A stretch of 64,000 bases of DNA from Clitopilus passeckerianus. Its lineage: Eukaryota; Basidiomycota; Agaricomycetes; Agaricales; Entolomataceae. The stretch covers positions 186,001 to 250,000 of the forward strand of contig CALYLX010000040.1 of the NCBI GenBank assembly GCA_944990035.1. The letters run 5' to 3'. The stretch's first letter is position 1; the number at the start of each line of letters is the position of its first letter. Below the pieces are notes generated by a model. The model was not told the DNA's origin. It worked only from the letters and a program-made list of their open reading frames with translations, and searched no databases. This document shows, piece by piece, positions 1-11,367 of this stretch. A program made the position numbers and the translations under genes.

Positions 1-1377
1 GGGACCCTTCTACGGTTTGCAAATGTACGCCTCACATTGTTACTACAGGCCCGACATTCATTCGATTAATCCTCCTCTTTCAGAAGTCCATCCTGCACTC
101 CGACGTGCCATGGCGTAATCCGCACGCGCCGACAGATGCTGGGAGAGATTGCATCACATTTTTGAATCCGTCTCTCAATTCACGAGTCAAAACCACCCAG
201 TTTGCTCGATACGAATTCAACGCCTCGGAGGTGCGGTACTTCCTGATGGGCTCCTACAGTACATGGCTGTCGGGAACGATTCACGTTGACACGCTACCCG
301 ACGACAACGACTCGGATGATGCAATTTTTGTGATTGAGACTGAGTATTCGGACTCCCAGGCGGATGTTGAAGTGATCGTCTGTGCAGACCGAACCTATGC
401 CAGCCAGATCGTCTTTGATATCTTCGTGAGTGCTTCTATCCTGCCTTTTGTGGCGGTATTCTGATTAGGAGAAACAACCCCTTAGTCGAGTAGCCAGCCA
501 CACTACCCGAACCCCCTTTCCATGAAGATGACCCTCCTATTTCCTCGCGACAAGGGAGATGAATGGGCCTCAGATCTTGTATTCTTGTCACTCCCCAATT
601 TTACCTTCAACGTCGGCGACACTCGGGGCGCAACGCTCGACCTTGTTCGCTTATACGGCGCAGACTCAACGTTTAACATAAAGGTACGTGATATGGATTT
701 GGTTCTTGAATGTCGTTTACTGACACATTCTCGTACTCAGTCCATAAAATCAAACGATCTGATAGTTCTGAATCGAGGTGTTGGATCTATTTCTGGGACC
801 TTCGATGTCTCCCGTAGGCTTGTTCTCAAAACGGACTATGGCAACCTCACTGCGAAGGTCAACCTATTGGACGATCAGGTCATTGACAATTGGCCTGCCA
901 CGTTTGAGGCGATGACCATCGATGGGTAAGAAATTCCAAATTCTTTGATTGGGTAACGAAAGTTTTGACGGCGGATACCAACTCAGATTCATTGACTCCT
1001 ATCTCAACCTGACTACGAGCTCTGGGAGAGACGGCCACTTCAAGATATCAGCCCTTGCCAAAAACAGTCCCCTCAACCTGACGATCGGCGCTGCCCCAGT
1101 CAATTCCACTCTCCACCTTAAAGGGTTCACCACGGATAGCTTAGCATCAGTACAGCTGCCTGCCACATTTGAAGGGACCTTCCATCTGCAATCATCGACC
1201 AGGCCCAAGGTTTTCTACGACAAATCTGTGGAGGATCCCGCTGGGAAGGGGAGAGAAAGACACTTCGCAATGGAAAGAGATTTTACAATGGCATATGGGA
1301 ATGTCTCTTGGTCGGGAGATCCTCTTGGTTCAGTTGAGGTTGGAACCTCCAACGCTGCAGTTTACCTCAAGCTCTAG
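1..1377 (+). CDS. Beta-rich, probably extracellular hypothetical protein, 5' end cut by window
   Basis: Exons fit at 1-24, 84-425, 486-683, 741-925 and 987-1377. All have GT...AG borders with matching phases and introns of 57-61 nt, giving 379 residues open at the 5' edge. The protein is rich in alternating hydrophobic/polar stretches and Ser/Thr/Asn, with N-glycosylation sequons (NLTT, NSTL, NVSW) in the last third, which suggests stacked beta strands on the cell surface. This resembles the adhesin-like proteins common in Agaricomycetes, but I cannot name a family. The amino terminus, where a signal peptide or membrane anchor would sit, lies outside the window. The next gene follows on the same strand after about 190 bp. 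Function unknown; the exon structure is well supported. Confidence 0.7.
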
Positions 1378-1565
1378 TGTTGTATATTAGACGCTTGAAC
1401 ATCGCGGCTGGAGAATGTCCGAACTATCCCAAACAAGCACGCGTTGTTGACGTGTTGTTTGTCCGAGCCATGATTCATGATATCCCTGAGCATGCTGAAT
1501 CATCGCAAGTCAGGAATGGTTCGATTGTTTTCACTCCCATTCTACACAACGCCTGTCGAATATCC

Positions 1566-3202
1566 ATGCATTACGCCTGGAAAATACCGGAGATACGAGA
1601 TCTCATGCTTGAGAACACTAGTCGCGGAGCCCTGCGGTCACTGGCGTTAACATGCGAATACCTCAAAGGTATTGTTCCTTCAGAATACGGGACATACCAC
1701 GACTTATGCTATACTTCTCATTGAAGAACCTGCACTTGACGCGCTCTGGGAAAATCAAGATGGACTGGCAGCCCTGATCCGAACGATGGCCGAAGCAGGG
1801 GATCTATACGGCTGGCGAGAGCATTATTCTGCGCCATATACGCGTTTGGTATGTGCTAGTTGAAATAAAAGGTCGATTAATTTTAAGTTGATCCCTTTAG
1901 GTATTCAAGAGAGAGCTTCAAGAAAGAGACTGGTTGAGATACCATTACTACGCTCCCCGAATCAAGATTCTGAGAATTGTCTGCCCAAGTAACGTGGTCG
2001 ATAATGTATTGGCGGCGATGGGCTCTTATCGTCCCATACCCGCTATACTTCCCAGCTTGAAAGAGATAAGAATCGTGATATCAACTCCTCACGTTCGGGG
2101 CACCCTCCCCCAATTACTGCATTTCCTTAGCGAATCTGTCCTGAGGGTTTCGGTAACAGTCGAACCCTACCGCCGACTCGACTCCCACCTGCTTTCTGAC
2201 TTCTTCGGTCATCTCCCTCGACTATGTCCCAGAATCCGCCGGTTAATAATATCTACGAATGAAGTGTCAACGTATCCTTGTGCTATCGAGACTGTCATAA
2301 CCAAGTTGCGACTTCTGGATACCTTCGCTACAAGAGGTCTCAATATCACACCGGATGTATTCAAGCATTTGGTTACTATTCCGAATCTACAACGATGGAC
2401 AGGTGTGAAGTTGGCCATAACTTCCAATGTGTTCCACAGCATAGTTCGCCTTCCGGGATTCCAAACATTATGTCCGCAACTCACGACTCTTCATCTGGAA
2501 AACTCGCGCTGCGAAGACGTAACCTCCCTTCTGAGGCACCTATCAAGTCCTCTACGGACCCTTAGGATAGACCAACATTTCCCGCAGGGCACAACCATTG
2601 AAAAATCAAGCTACATCCAACTCTTCTCAATGATATCCAAGTTCTCCGATTTGCGATTGCTCACAATCCCGGCCATCGGTCCGGTGGATAAGACACCAGA
2701 GCTCAAAAGTAGCGTTGTCGACTCAATAAGCAAACTTCTCGATCTACCTATGCTTGAGGACTTCCAGCTCAAAGTTCCCTTCCTCCGAGAGATGGACAAC
2801 TCCCTCCTCACGAAGATGGCCACAGTATGGACGAAATTGAAGACAATAACTCTTCAGCCCCTCGACCCGCCTCCCAACTCCCTACCGTATATGACACTGG
2901 AGGGTATGGTCCCCTTCATGCTCCATTGTCCTCAACTCCACGCCATCGCCATCGAAATCAACTGCCAGCCGTTCGACGTTACTCGAGCACTGTCCAACAG
3001 GCCCGGAAACTACAGCGTCCAGGAGCTTTACTTCAGGAACTCCCTCATCGATATGGAACAGTACAAGAGAGTCTCAGAGTGCATTAACTCGATGTTTCCG
3101 AGACTCCAAGTACTCTTCGGATCAAATGATTTGGGGTCCAATGCCGGTTGGAGGAGTCTGAATGCGTACTGGAAGGTGTTCGCAGCTTCGAAGAGGCGGT
3201 AA
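1566..3202 (+). CDS. F-box-like/leucine-rich-repeat protein
   Basis: Exons 1566-1668, 1727-1848 and 1901-3202 encode 508 residues. The amino end (residues 1-75) matches the F-box-like start seen in the tandem copies at 45.8-51.9 kb: an IPEIR helix, LALTC, then ALDALWE. The rest is a run of degenerate leucine-rich repeats (LRLLDTF, LTTLHLENSRC, LLTIPAIG patterns). Such proteins are expected to be substrate adaptors for SCF ubiquitin ligases, with the LRR part selecting the target; Skp1 binding is inferred only. The three-exon structure, with intron 1 in phase 1 after the F-box helix and intron 2 in phase 0, is shared by all copies in the window. The start was chosen because the paralogues begin at the same place. 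A broken duplicate lies directly downstream. Confidence 0.8.
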
Positions 3203-3667
3203 AACTTCCATAGGATCTATCTAATCTAACTTACTGAGGGCACACTTCACGACTGATATATACCGCAAAATGTCTACTGTCCTCTGGAGAGTAGTTGTCT
3301 CACAGACACACTAGAATAATGGAAACCTTGCCTCCGGCAGACCATAGCAAGAACGAACATGTAGACGCCTTCTGAGTTTTGCTTTGGTTGCGGCGCCACA
3401 TCGACTTCGAGCCCAAGAATATTAACACGCCGAAGAAAATAACAAACATCTTCTCTGAAAGTTTCCCTGTTGGAAGGGGCGAAGTCAAGCACGGTCCGAG
3501 GTAGAGGGCGAGTCACAATAACTTTCGGGCCAAGTTCTCAAACGTCTTGACGCGTTGTTTGTCACCCAGTGGGAGTCTCTAAATCATTGCGACCCCACCA
3601 AAATCAAGACGCGTCTTCGATTCTCCCACAAAGCAATTGTTGCCCGTGGTCAAAGGTCTAGCGGGTC
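3203..3667. other. Intergenic, no gene seen
   Basis: This 465-bp gap lies between the intact F-box/LRR gene and its decayed copy. Minus-strand reading frames here are short and not protein-like. Confidence 0.5.
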
Positions 3668-4545
3668 ATGCATCCCGGCTGGCAAATTCCTGAGATTCGA
3701 AGCCTAATCTTCGCACACCAAGATCGCGCTACGCAAAGTTGACGTCGACTTCTTGAAAGAACCGATCCTAGATTCCTGGATCTGCTCTGGGAAACCCAGG
3801 ACGGGCTTCGACCTTTGATCCAAACGATGGCGCCTGCAGGAGAGCTGTGTGTTTGGCACAGAGACACGGATAGGTTCGGGAACTACCTTAGTGTCAATAA
3901 GAGACTGGTATGTCGCTGCTCAGTTTCCTTTGAAAGCACCTAACCATACTCTTATAGCGCTTCAAGTGAGAGCTGGAAGAAAAAGACTGGACAAGGTTTC
4001 GCCCGATCTCCTCAAGAAAATTTTCGAAACCTTCGATAGCATTCAATCTATGGCAAACGCGATCAAAAAGCTATTTGCTCTGCCAATGATCGAGTACGTC
4101 GACCTTAAAATGCCACTTCTGAAGGAAATGGATAACTCGCTCCTCGCGGATATGGCCACAGCGTGGACAGATCTCAGGAGCGTGGTCCTCCAGTCGGGAG
4201 GACTTCACCGGACCTTGACACCCCATTTTACCCTGGAGGGCCTTCTACCTTTCATGCACCACTGTTGCCAACTCCGTTCAATCACTATCGAGTTGAGATG
4301 CAATCCATTCGATACCAACGGGGTGCTTGATGTTGCCGGGAGCTCCCCTGATGGAAATGCTAGCGTTGTTGAACTGAAGTTTCCCCAATTCGACGACGGA
4401 TCTTGAAAAGTGCGGTGAAGTTCTAGGATGTATCATGCTGATGTTCCCAAATCTCCGCACCTTTACCGGTGGAGACATCGCTGGCTCCGATCCAGCCTCT
4501 GAACGCGTCAAGGAAAGAAGTAGCTGCATCCCAGTCCGCATGATA
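3668..4545 (+). pseudogene. Decayed, internally deleted copy of the F-box/LRR gene
   Basis: Remnants follow the order of the intact upstream gene. They are a start with IPEIRSLIF (about 3668), the LLWETQDGL block (about 3780), intron 2 with splice sites kept (about 3909-3957), and an FK-stop-ELEEKDW block where AGA has become TGA (about 3966). The sequence then jumps straight to the carboxy-terminal repeats (MDNSLLADMATAW, FTLEGLLPFMHHC). Roughly 0.8 kb of central LRR coding sequence is missing. A second frameshift near 4400 separates the final block (CIMLMFPNLRTF). Intron 1 and the end of exon 1 are also lost, with a small CTAGATTCCTGGATCT duplication near 3771. No functional product is expected. 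Confidence 0.85.
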
Positions 4546-4962
4546 AGGAATATTTAAGGTATTTGATCGCCTCATTTCACGCTAAGCCTGGCACATGGAC
4601 TAAACACATGAAATTATAGGCTATGTACAAGTACAAGTTGTTTATAAATGGAAATATATGCAAGAATATAAATTATGCTAGCCTTTAATCATGATGTTAC
4701 AGCCAATCCTTTGAGATAAACGATGCTGGCTCTCAAAAAGGCGAAACCCAAGATTGACGCGTCAAGTTGGCCCAGTCACACGTGATCTTGAAGGAAGGGC
4801 ACGTGCAGGCTGTTAGCGGCTGTGCCGCGTAACTGTGACAGGACCTTTGCCGCAGCAAAATATGATTGAAGGCAGTAGCTGCCTTGAACATCCCCATCTT
4901 GTCCTCAACGTCTTAAAAGGCGGCACGACCATCCTTTGGACGGTCCTTCACTGCTTCGAACG
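4546..4962. other. Intergenic, promoter side of the 4963 gene
   Basis: This 417-bp stretch holds no coding signal. It should contain the 5' region of the downstream PPxY gene; no clear TATA box is visible. Confidence 0.4.
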
Positions 4963-6424
4963 ATGATCATTGACAAAAACCCGTTGCCGGACGATCCTAC
5001 CCCGTCTGAGGCACCGCCGGCTTACGACGCCGTGCAGCGGACACCGGTGGGAGTTAACGACAACAAACGTCTACCACTTCCACCGTCTTCAAGCCAGCCA
5101 TTCTCCAGCTCATCTGGTCCAAGCTCCCCGTCAGGGGGGGTTCGCTCGCCGACTGCTCTGTTGCAGAGCCAGCCATCATCGTCCAATTTCAAGGGCAAAG
5201 GCCGAGCCTACACTGCCGGCAATAACTCTTGGTTCAATTGGACTTCATATCGAACAACTAGAGAGGTTCACACGACCGTAATCGGTCTCGTCAAAGACCT
5301 GGTCCGTGAACAGAGAACTAGCTCAGCAGCCATCCCAGGAATACTTGAGAGCTGCGCTGAAGCGTGCTCAGGATACGATCTCTCGTTATCCACGATCCTC
5401 CAAGAAAAAACGATAGAGAATCACACTCCTCTCTATTGGGCTATCGTCAAGCGGCCGCCAGATGGCCAGGACGATCTAGATGCCATACCCGACCTCCTCA
5501 CTGCGTTGATATCATACGCCACACCTCTGACGCCCGAGACCATCTCGGATGTACGGCATGCGTGTTTACTCAACTCAGATCAGCCTCTATTCCAGAGGTT
5601 GAGGATGTCGCCAGAATTTGCCCCTCTTTCGGGGACGGATGAGATGCTGCTTGGAGGCACCATCCCACCAGACGAGGTCACAGTCGAAAACATGCCAGGC
5701 GACGAGGGAGCGTTCGCCGTCGATTTCCACCTGGTGAACTTCCAGAAAAGGATGTTGGTGTCCAAACGGGTGGGAATTGAATTTATTGCTCGAGGTTCGT
5801 TCAATCAACTGATTTCCCTTCGTCGTACCTATGAACTCACGATTCTTCAGCCCGGATGTGGAAACTAGAATTCTTTATCGCCGATGAACCTCTACCAGAA
5901 GGCGTACGACAAGGGACGTGGTGCATAGCACTTTCCCTCCTGGAACATAGCCCACCATCCTGGATTGACTCAAGGCTTATTATCCCAGAGCCCGTGCCTC
6001 CGCCATCACCACAGGCCACCTCTCCACCAAAGTCAACGTCACCCCCTCCGGCCTCTCCGTCATCTCTCTTGGGACGTGTGATGGCAGCGAATAATAACAA
6101 TAACACGCCGAAACCTAAGCCTACGATATCTATTAGGCTCGTGTCGCCCATGGAGCTGTCACCGGGCCCATTATCGAGGAGGCAGCGGCGGCAGGGAACC
6201 CTGACGGACGCAATCATTGTTTGCTTAGACGACAATACGTTTGGTGCTAGCTTGCAGTATACGTAAGTATTTCCAGCGTGGTCTCGGCATTATCTCTTGC
6301 TTACAACGGGCTCTTTGCGTACAGTGGTACCTCATATATTGCACCGGACGAGATCTTGAGGGCCAGGCTGGAAGCTAGGCTAGGAAAGCCCTCAGTCGTC
6401 GACTCTGACTGCGTTATTTGCTGA
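4963..6424 (+). CDS. Hypothetical protein with N-terminal PPAY (PY) motif
   Basis: Exons 4963-5794, 5851-6262 and 6325-6424 give 447 residues. The amino end is Pro/Ser-rich and disordered, with a PPAY motif at residues 18-21, the type of ligand bound by WW domains of Nedd4/Rsp5 ubiquitin ligases. Residues about 90-300 look folded and helical (LVKDLVREQR, IPDLLTALISYATPL). A second low-complexity Pro/Ser stretch follows (PEPVPPPSPQATSPP), then a short carboxy end in exon 3 closing with DCVIC. The longer reading frame upstream begins with TTG, so the ATG at 4963 is preferred. I do not recognise a catalytic domain. Gene ends convergently with the MFS gene (156 bp apart). Confidence 0.7.
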
Positions 6425-6580
6425 CGAACGACACTTATTTTGATTCCGACATATTTCAGTATTCCAGTTGCAAATTATCCTCTATTCACTATCAAGTCTA
6501 TCTATCTATCGATATCTTCACGACCCTATTTATACCGCATACTATTTCCCGGAACATACGCACTAGAATATACTGCTGGC

Positions 6581-9071
6581 TTATTGGCCTGCAAGTTTTT
6601 TCAAACTTCTTCCCTCCTTGAGTCCGGCCTTCTCTGCCACACGGTCTTTACTCCCTCCCTCCACTACCCGAGGCCGCTCACTCGCGCCACCCAGGTCTCC
6701 CATTTCAATGTCAACCGCAGTTTGAGTTTGTGATACGCCTGCGGACTCAGGCCCGCCCATGCCATCCGCAGCTGCCAGCGGGCTCTTCTCGTCACTTTTA
6801 TGACTGCGCGAGAGATCTTTGTGTTTGATCATCAGGAAGCTGGCGATGGTGGCGACGACAGCTAGAGGAGCGTTGAGGATGAAGACGGATCGAAAGCCGC
6901 CGGTGTAGCCTTGGGAGAGGATGTAGGAGGTGTCGGAAGAAGAGAGAGGTGCGGTGGAGTTGGATGCAGCTGTGAGGAGGGCAGGATCATCGACTATGGT
7001 GTCGATTATTGGGGAGGGAAGGTTGAGGTGTTTCATAGAGGTTGTGAGGGAGTTATTTCTGTATTGCGCAGTGTTGATCAGATCAGGATAGGGAAGTAGG
7101 GCAAACGCCTCGTACATGATCGTGGAAGCTACAGCGAGTGAAAGAGTTCCTCCGAGCAGCCGGATGAACTATATTCAAGTCTTCATCAGAATCGTACTAT
7201 TTCGTCCGCATGAAAGGAGGCTCACATTTCGGAAGGCAGTCACAACCGACATGTCTTTCCTTGGGACACTCGCTTGAGCAGCGACAGTAGTGGTCTGAAG
7301 GGTCTGTTAAAGTAAAGGTGGTCAGATCGACGATTTGGACATGTGAACCAGGTACAAACCATTCCGGCGCCAGTCCCTGCAAGCAACATATACACGACCA
7401 GCACGGCTTTGTGTGTTGTAGGTTTGACGGTCGATAGACAGCCGCTAGCGATTGCCCAGACAGCGAATCCAGCATAGATGATGGACTACTCGCAGTTAGC
7501 TCGAGAGGCAATGACTAAGATAACTTGAATACGAACCCTATAGCGGCCTGTTCGGCTAATAGACACGCCCTATCGCAGGGTTAGCAGCGTACTCTACCAG
7601 CCAGCTGGGAACAAACCTACAGCAATCCAACTTGATACCATTTGGCTCACGAGCAGGGGGATAAGGAAGATGCCAGCTCGGATGGGCGAGTAACGGAGAG
7701 CGACTTGGAAGAATTGTGGCAGGTAGTATAGAGAGTTGAAGATGAAGCCGCTTGAGATGAATTATGAGTATATGTTCACATTAAGGTGGTGGAAGGCGGA
7801 CCGACTTTATGAACATTGCGATGTAGACACCGCTGACAGTCATATGCCTGAAGATATACACTATGTGAAGGATCAGTTACGCATTCTCGTCAAGAAGAGC
7901 ACACGTACTTGGAACGATGGGTAGCCGGGCGCCTTTCCATTCCCAGATGCAGAAAAGTACGAGGACCAGAATCCCAGAGAAAAGGGGTGCCAACACGGTA
8001 GGCGAGCCCCAAGGGAATGTTACACCACCCTGTTGATTTTTGTTATGAGAGATGTCCAGATGATTATTGGAAAGAAGTACCCAGATCAATGGTAAAATGA
8101 TCAGAGCGCACCCGGCGAGCGTCAAACCGGTGCCCAGATAATCAATAACGAGAAGTTTCCTAACAGGGGATCAATACACTGGGGGGATGTGGAAAAGAGT
8201 CGTTTCTTACTTGCGCATGCTGCCTGTAACAGGTTTGAGAGGCAAGAGAAAGACGATCACGCACATAGCGCTGAAGGCGACAGGAATGTCGATCCAGAAG
8301 CACCACTAGGACAGTTTGTCAACACATTTCGGCTCGTTGTACAAGGCAGAGAAATTATTGAACCCACCTTCCAGCTGACCTTCTGGGACAAGGCACCCCC
8401 AATAACAGGTCCGATAGTATACCCCAAAGCTACACCGCCGCCAATGATACCTTGATATTTTCCCCTAAGAAACCATGAGGCCAGGGTTTGGGCCGAGGTG
8501 AAACGACAGACCTATCGCGTAGACTGACGATGTCGGAGATAATAATTTGGGACATACTGATGATCCCACCTGAAAGGATTAATGGGTTGGAGAAGACATG
8601 AAGCCATAAAATTTGAGGTGACTAACCGCCTCCAGCCCCTGCAACTCCTCGAAAGACTATGAGCTGTGTTATGTTCTTCGAGAATCCAGCAATGAGATTT
8701 CCAATCATGAATATAGTCAAGGCCAACGACAAGGCGAACTTTCTCCCGAATATATCGCTGAACCGTCCATAAAGAGGTTGGAAGCAGGTTGATGTTAGAA
8801 GGTACGCAGAAGGGACCCATGAAACGACAGATCCGGCGTTGAAAGCACTCGAGATTGAGGGCAAAGCGGTGGCTACGATGACCGAATCGAGAGCAGAAAC
8901 GACGATACATAAAGCCAAGCCGCTGAATACTGCAATGATTTGTTTGAACGGAAGCAGATTCGTTTGATCGGTCAGGACTACCTCAGGAGGTGTTGATTTG
9001 TTGCCTTCTGGCTGAACCGTACGCCCTCCAGCGTCCGTGTCGGGGGTTTGTAGGTCACCAGCTGGTTTCAT
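6581..9071 (-). CDS. MFS drug/metabolite exporter, DHA2-like (14-TM type)
   Basis: Twelve exons on the minus strand (9071-8627, 8569-8512, 8464-8368, 8305-8211, 8159-8081, 8029-7905, 7847-7806, 7750-7621, 7569-7537, 7485-7360, 7303-7226, 7168-6581) sum to 1896 nt, or 631 residues. Diagnostic motifs are LDSVIVATALP in TM1, motif A GRFSDIFGRK (residues 102-111), GGIISMSQII and SLRDRGKYQGI after it, and the antiporter motif C GYTIGPVIGG in TM5. These mark proton-coupled efflux carriers of the plasma membrane; the substrate cannot be told from sequence. The last exon carries a long loop (about 75 residues) before the final helix and a hydrophilic tail. The exon 6 donor is the weak GTGTGC, required to keep frame; the nearby GTACGT would break it. 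It is not next to an obvious biosynthetic cluster. Confidence 0.9.
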
Positions 9072-10362
9072 GCTCGGATGCTCGTGGGTTCAACTTTCGT
9101 GGGTAGTCTCGACAAAGACGGGGGAACCTGAGGTGAGTCAAAATTTATATCATTGGTGTGGGGTAAAAAAGGGGCCCAAATAAAACAGAACGTGGTGGAA
9201 AATGGACTGGTTCTGCAAGGTGCAGCCACACATGGCTGGTGGAAAGATGAACCGGAAAAGAGTTGCCGGAGGAAAGCCGGCCCAATGATATTTCTCAGAT
9301 TGAGGTCGTGCTTATGCAACAGCCCCGAAGGTCCGACGAAATATTGCAGCATGCTCTGAGCTCTGAGTTACACCCCTGCAACTACTTTGGTAGCATACGT
9401 CACCACTTCGCCTTGAAATGACAAACAGACAAAGATCTATGGTTCCTAGTTTGCTTGACTTGCAAGTGAAAAGGCGGAGATAGTTTGTAGAAAGCAGGCA
9501 AGGAGGTTGGTCTGGGATCCCCAATCGAAGTCAACTCATAGCCAGCAGGCTCGTCGGCATGAGGAAGGAAGACTGCAATGTGCATAGCCTTACGACAAAC
9601 GGAAGCCTGACCAATGGCTGTCTGGCGCGAGGTGAGCTCCAGTCCTTAAAATAGCATCTTATCCGAGGCTAATTGATCGGCGAAACGCTTCGAGGGGCGG
9701 ATAACTTAGCGAGGGAGAGGGCTGAACGCCAGTGAAAAGTATTGCCATGATTGATTGAGTGCAGTATCTCCTCTGTATATCGAAGTGTGCCCCAAGTGCA
9801 CCCATTGAAAAGTGTTAGCCTTGTATTATTATTAATAGTTCAGGCCGAGTCGTAGACTCTTATGACGCCGTGAGCTATAGTATACTTTCGGCCAGAGTAA
9901 TATTGCCCAAGCACCAGGCTTGTGAAGGTTAGAACACGCGGCTAACTGATGGAGAGCCTGTGGAAAGCTGAATCTAGTAGAAATGCCGTGGAAGGCGTCG
10001 ATTGTAGAGTATGTGGTTGAACACGTTATCAAAGCGTGACTATTGCTGTGACGGGTCGCGAACTTGAAGGTCCTCTCTGTATCCTGTTTTTCGCGACCGG
10101 TAAAGCCTCAGGCTCAAGGGCACGGTACGATGTTAGCACTGCTGAGGCTTGAACTACTAGGGAGCCCTCTTCATCGCCGAAAATGTAGCTCCGTGGATGC
10201 CGATCGCTACTTAAACTTTGAAACAGTGCCACCTGCATCGCATTCTTGTCACAACCCAGAATAGTTTGTGCTGCGCAGCGTGTCTTGTAACGTTCAAAAG
10301 GAGGGGAGATCTACCAGTGGCTCAACAGAACCTCCTACCTTCGTCGTCTATCCGAACCCAGT
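9072..10362. other. Intergenic, divergent promoter region
   Basis: This 1.3-kb stretch lies between the divergent MFS gene and the small membrane protein gene at 10363. Open frames on both strands are under 100 codons and unconvincing. No repeat or RNA gene was recognised. Confidence 0.45.
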
Positions 10363-10851
10363 ATGCTTGTCAAGAACGAAACCACCCCCACCGTACCCTC
10401 TAACTCTGGCTCTGGCTCAAGCTCTGACCCAGTTCCTCCCACATACGAGGAAGCCCTCCGCGAACCCGCAGTTCGCCTAAAAAGCCAGATCAACAACTAC
10501 GAAGCTCTTGACCGCCTGGATGAGTCCAGCAACCACGACCAGGAAGCACAGAAAGTAGCTGATGCCATGCGAGAAGTCGGTGACCGCCATCCCGACCCTC
10601 AAGTAAAGAAGGCATGGCATGAAAAGTCGAAGAAGTTCCGGGCCGCTACCAGGAAGGCTAGGAGAGAGATTTTGGATGGGGTTGGGAATGGACCCCTCCA
10701 TATACTCGTTGCACTGCCGTGTACCGTCGTAGGCTTGTCGTTGTGTGTCGTTAGCAGCGCCCTACATATCGTCGGATCCGTGCTTGGCGGTGTCGGAGGT
10801 GCTCTGTCCGGAGGCTCCAGGGACGAACGCCGTGCTTCGGGATCAGAATGA
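10363..10851 (+). CDS. Small membrane protein, HPDP/hairpin family, divergent member with PPTY motif
   Basis: A single exon encodes 162 residues. The amino end is Ser/Thr-rich with PPTYEEAL (PY motif, residues 25-28). A helical segment leads to DRHPDPQVKKAW at 75-86 and a basic stretch KSKKFRAATRKARRE. A hydrophobic Gly-rich region at about 108-150 (LVALPCTVVGLSLCVV, GSVLGGVGGALSGG) could form a membrane hairpin. The HPDP-x2-KKxW-x-(basic)-FR arrangement is shared with the products at 34444-35043 and 35668-36108, so I place it in the same family, as its most divergent member and the only one with the PPTY motif. Function unknown; the PY motif suggests ubiquitin-ligase recruitment (inference). 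Confidence 0.7.
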   Translation: MLVKNETTPTVPSNSGSGSSSDPVPPTYEEALREPAVRLKSQINNYEALDRLDESSNHDQEAQKVADAMREVGDRHPDPQVKKAWHEKSKKFRAATRKARREILDGVGNGPLHILVALPCTVVGLSLCVVSSALHIVGSVLGGVGGALSGGSRDERRASGSE

Positions 10852-11367
10852 CGATCTGGATCGCATCTGCTATTCGACGACCACAGTGGTCTCAGGAGAT
10901 AATCCTCAGGTGAGGTTTAATCAATCTCGAGATCGGACACGTCAAAGCTAATAGACCTCCAACCACAGAACCAGGAGTCGGTTATGCGTTCGCATTTTGA
11001 AAGCTTTCTGATTCTTGTGGCCACGCCCTGTAATTCTACCTATGACTCTTGCCCGGGCTCCCTATGTAAAAGTGCCATCTGTATCAGTTAATCTATACCC
11101 GTCCACTATCGAGCTCGCTTGGTCCACCTGAAGAGAGGGATACAGAAGTTGTTCGGGCATGAGATAAATGAGATGCATGAATAACATGCTACAAGTAGAT
11201 AATACATTTCCGAGAACATGTTTGGACTAATAATCTAAACAATATCTACGAGGAAAGTACATGGGTACGGGGTATATGTGGGTACATAGGCAGACCATAG
11301 CAATTAATACCACCAGGGGTATCATACACGAAACCCAATAGCAAATATAGCGAATCCAAAGCCATAA
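10852..11367. other. Intergenic between convergent genes
   Basis: This 516-bp stretch holds the 3' flanks of the 10363 gene and the kinase-like gene. AT-rich towards 11150-11360; no gene seen. Confidence 0.45.

Noticed and set aside
4936..4962. Longer amino end of the PPxY protein
   Set aside because: It begins with TTG; the ATG at 4963 is the first proper start.
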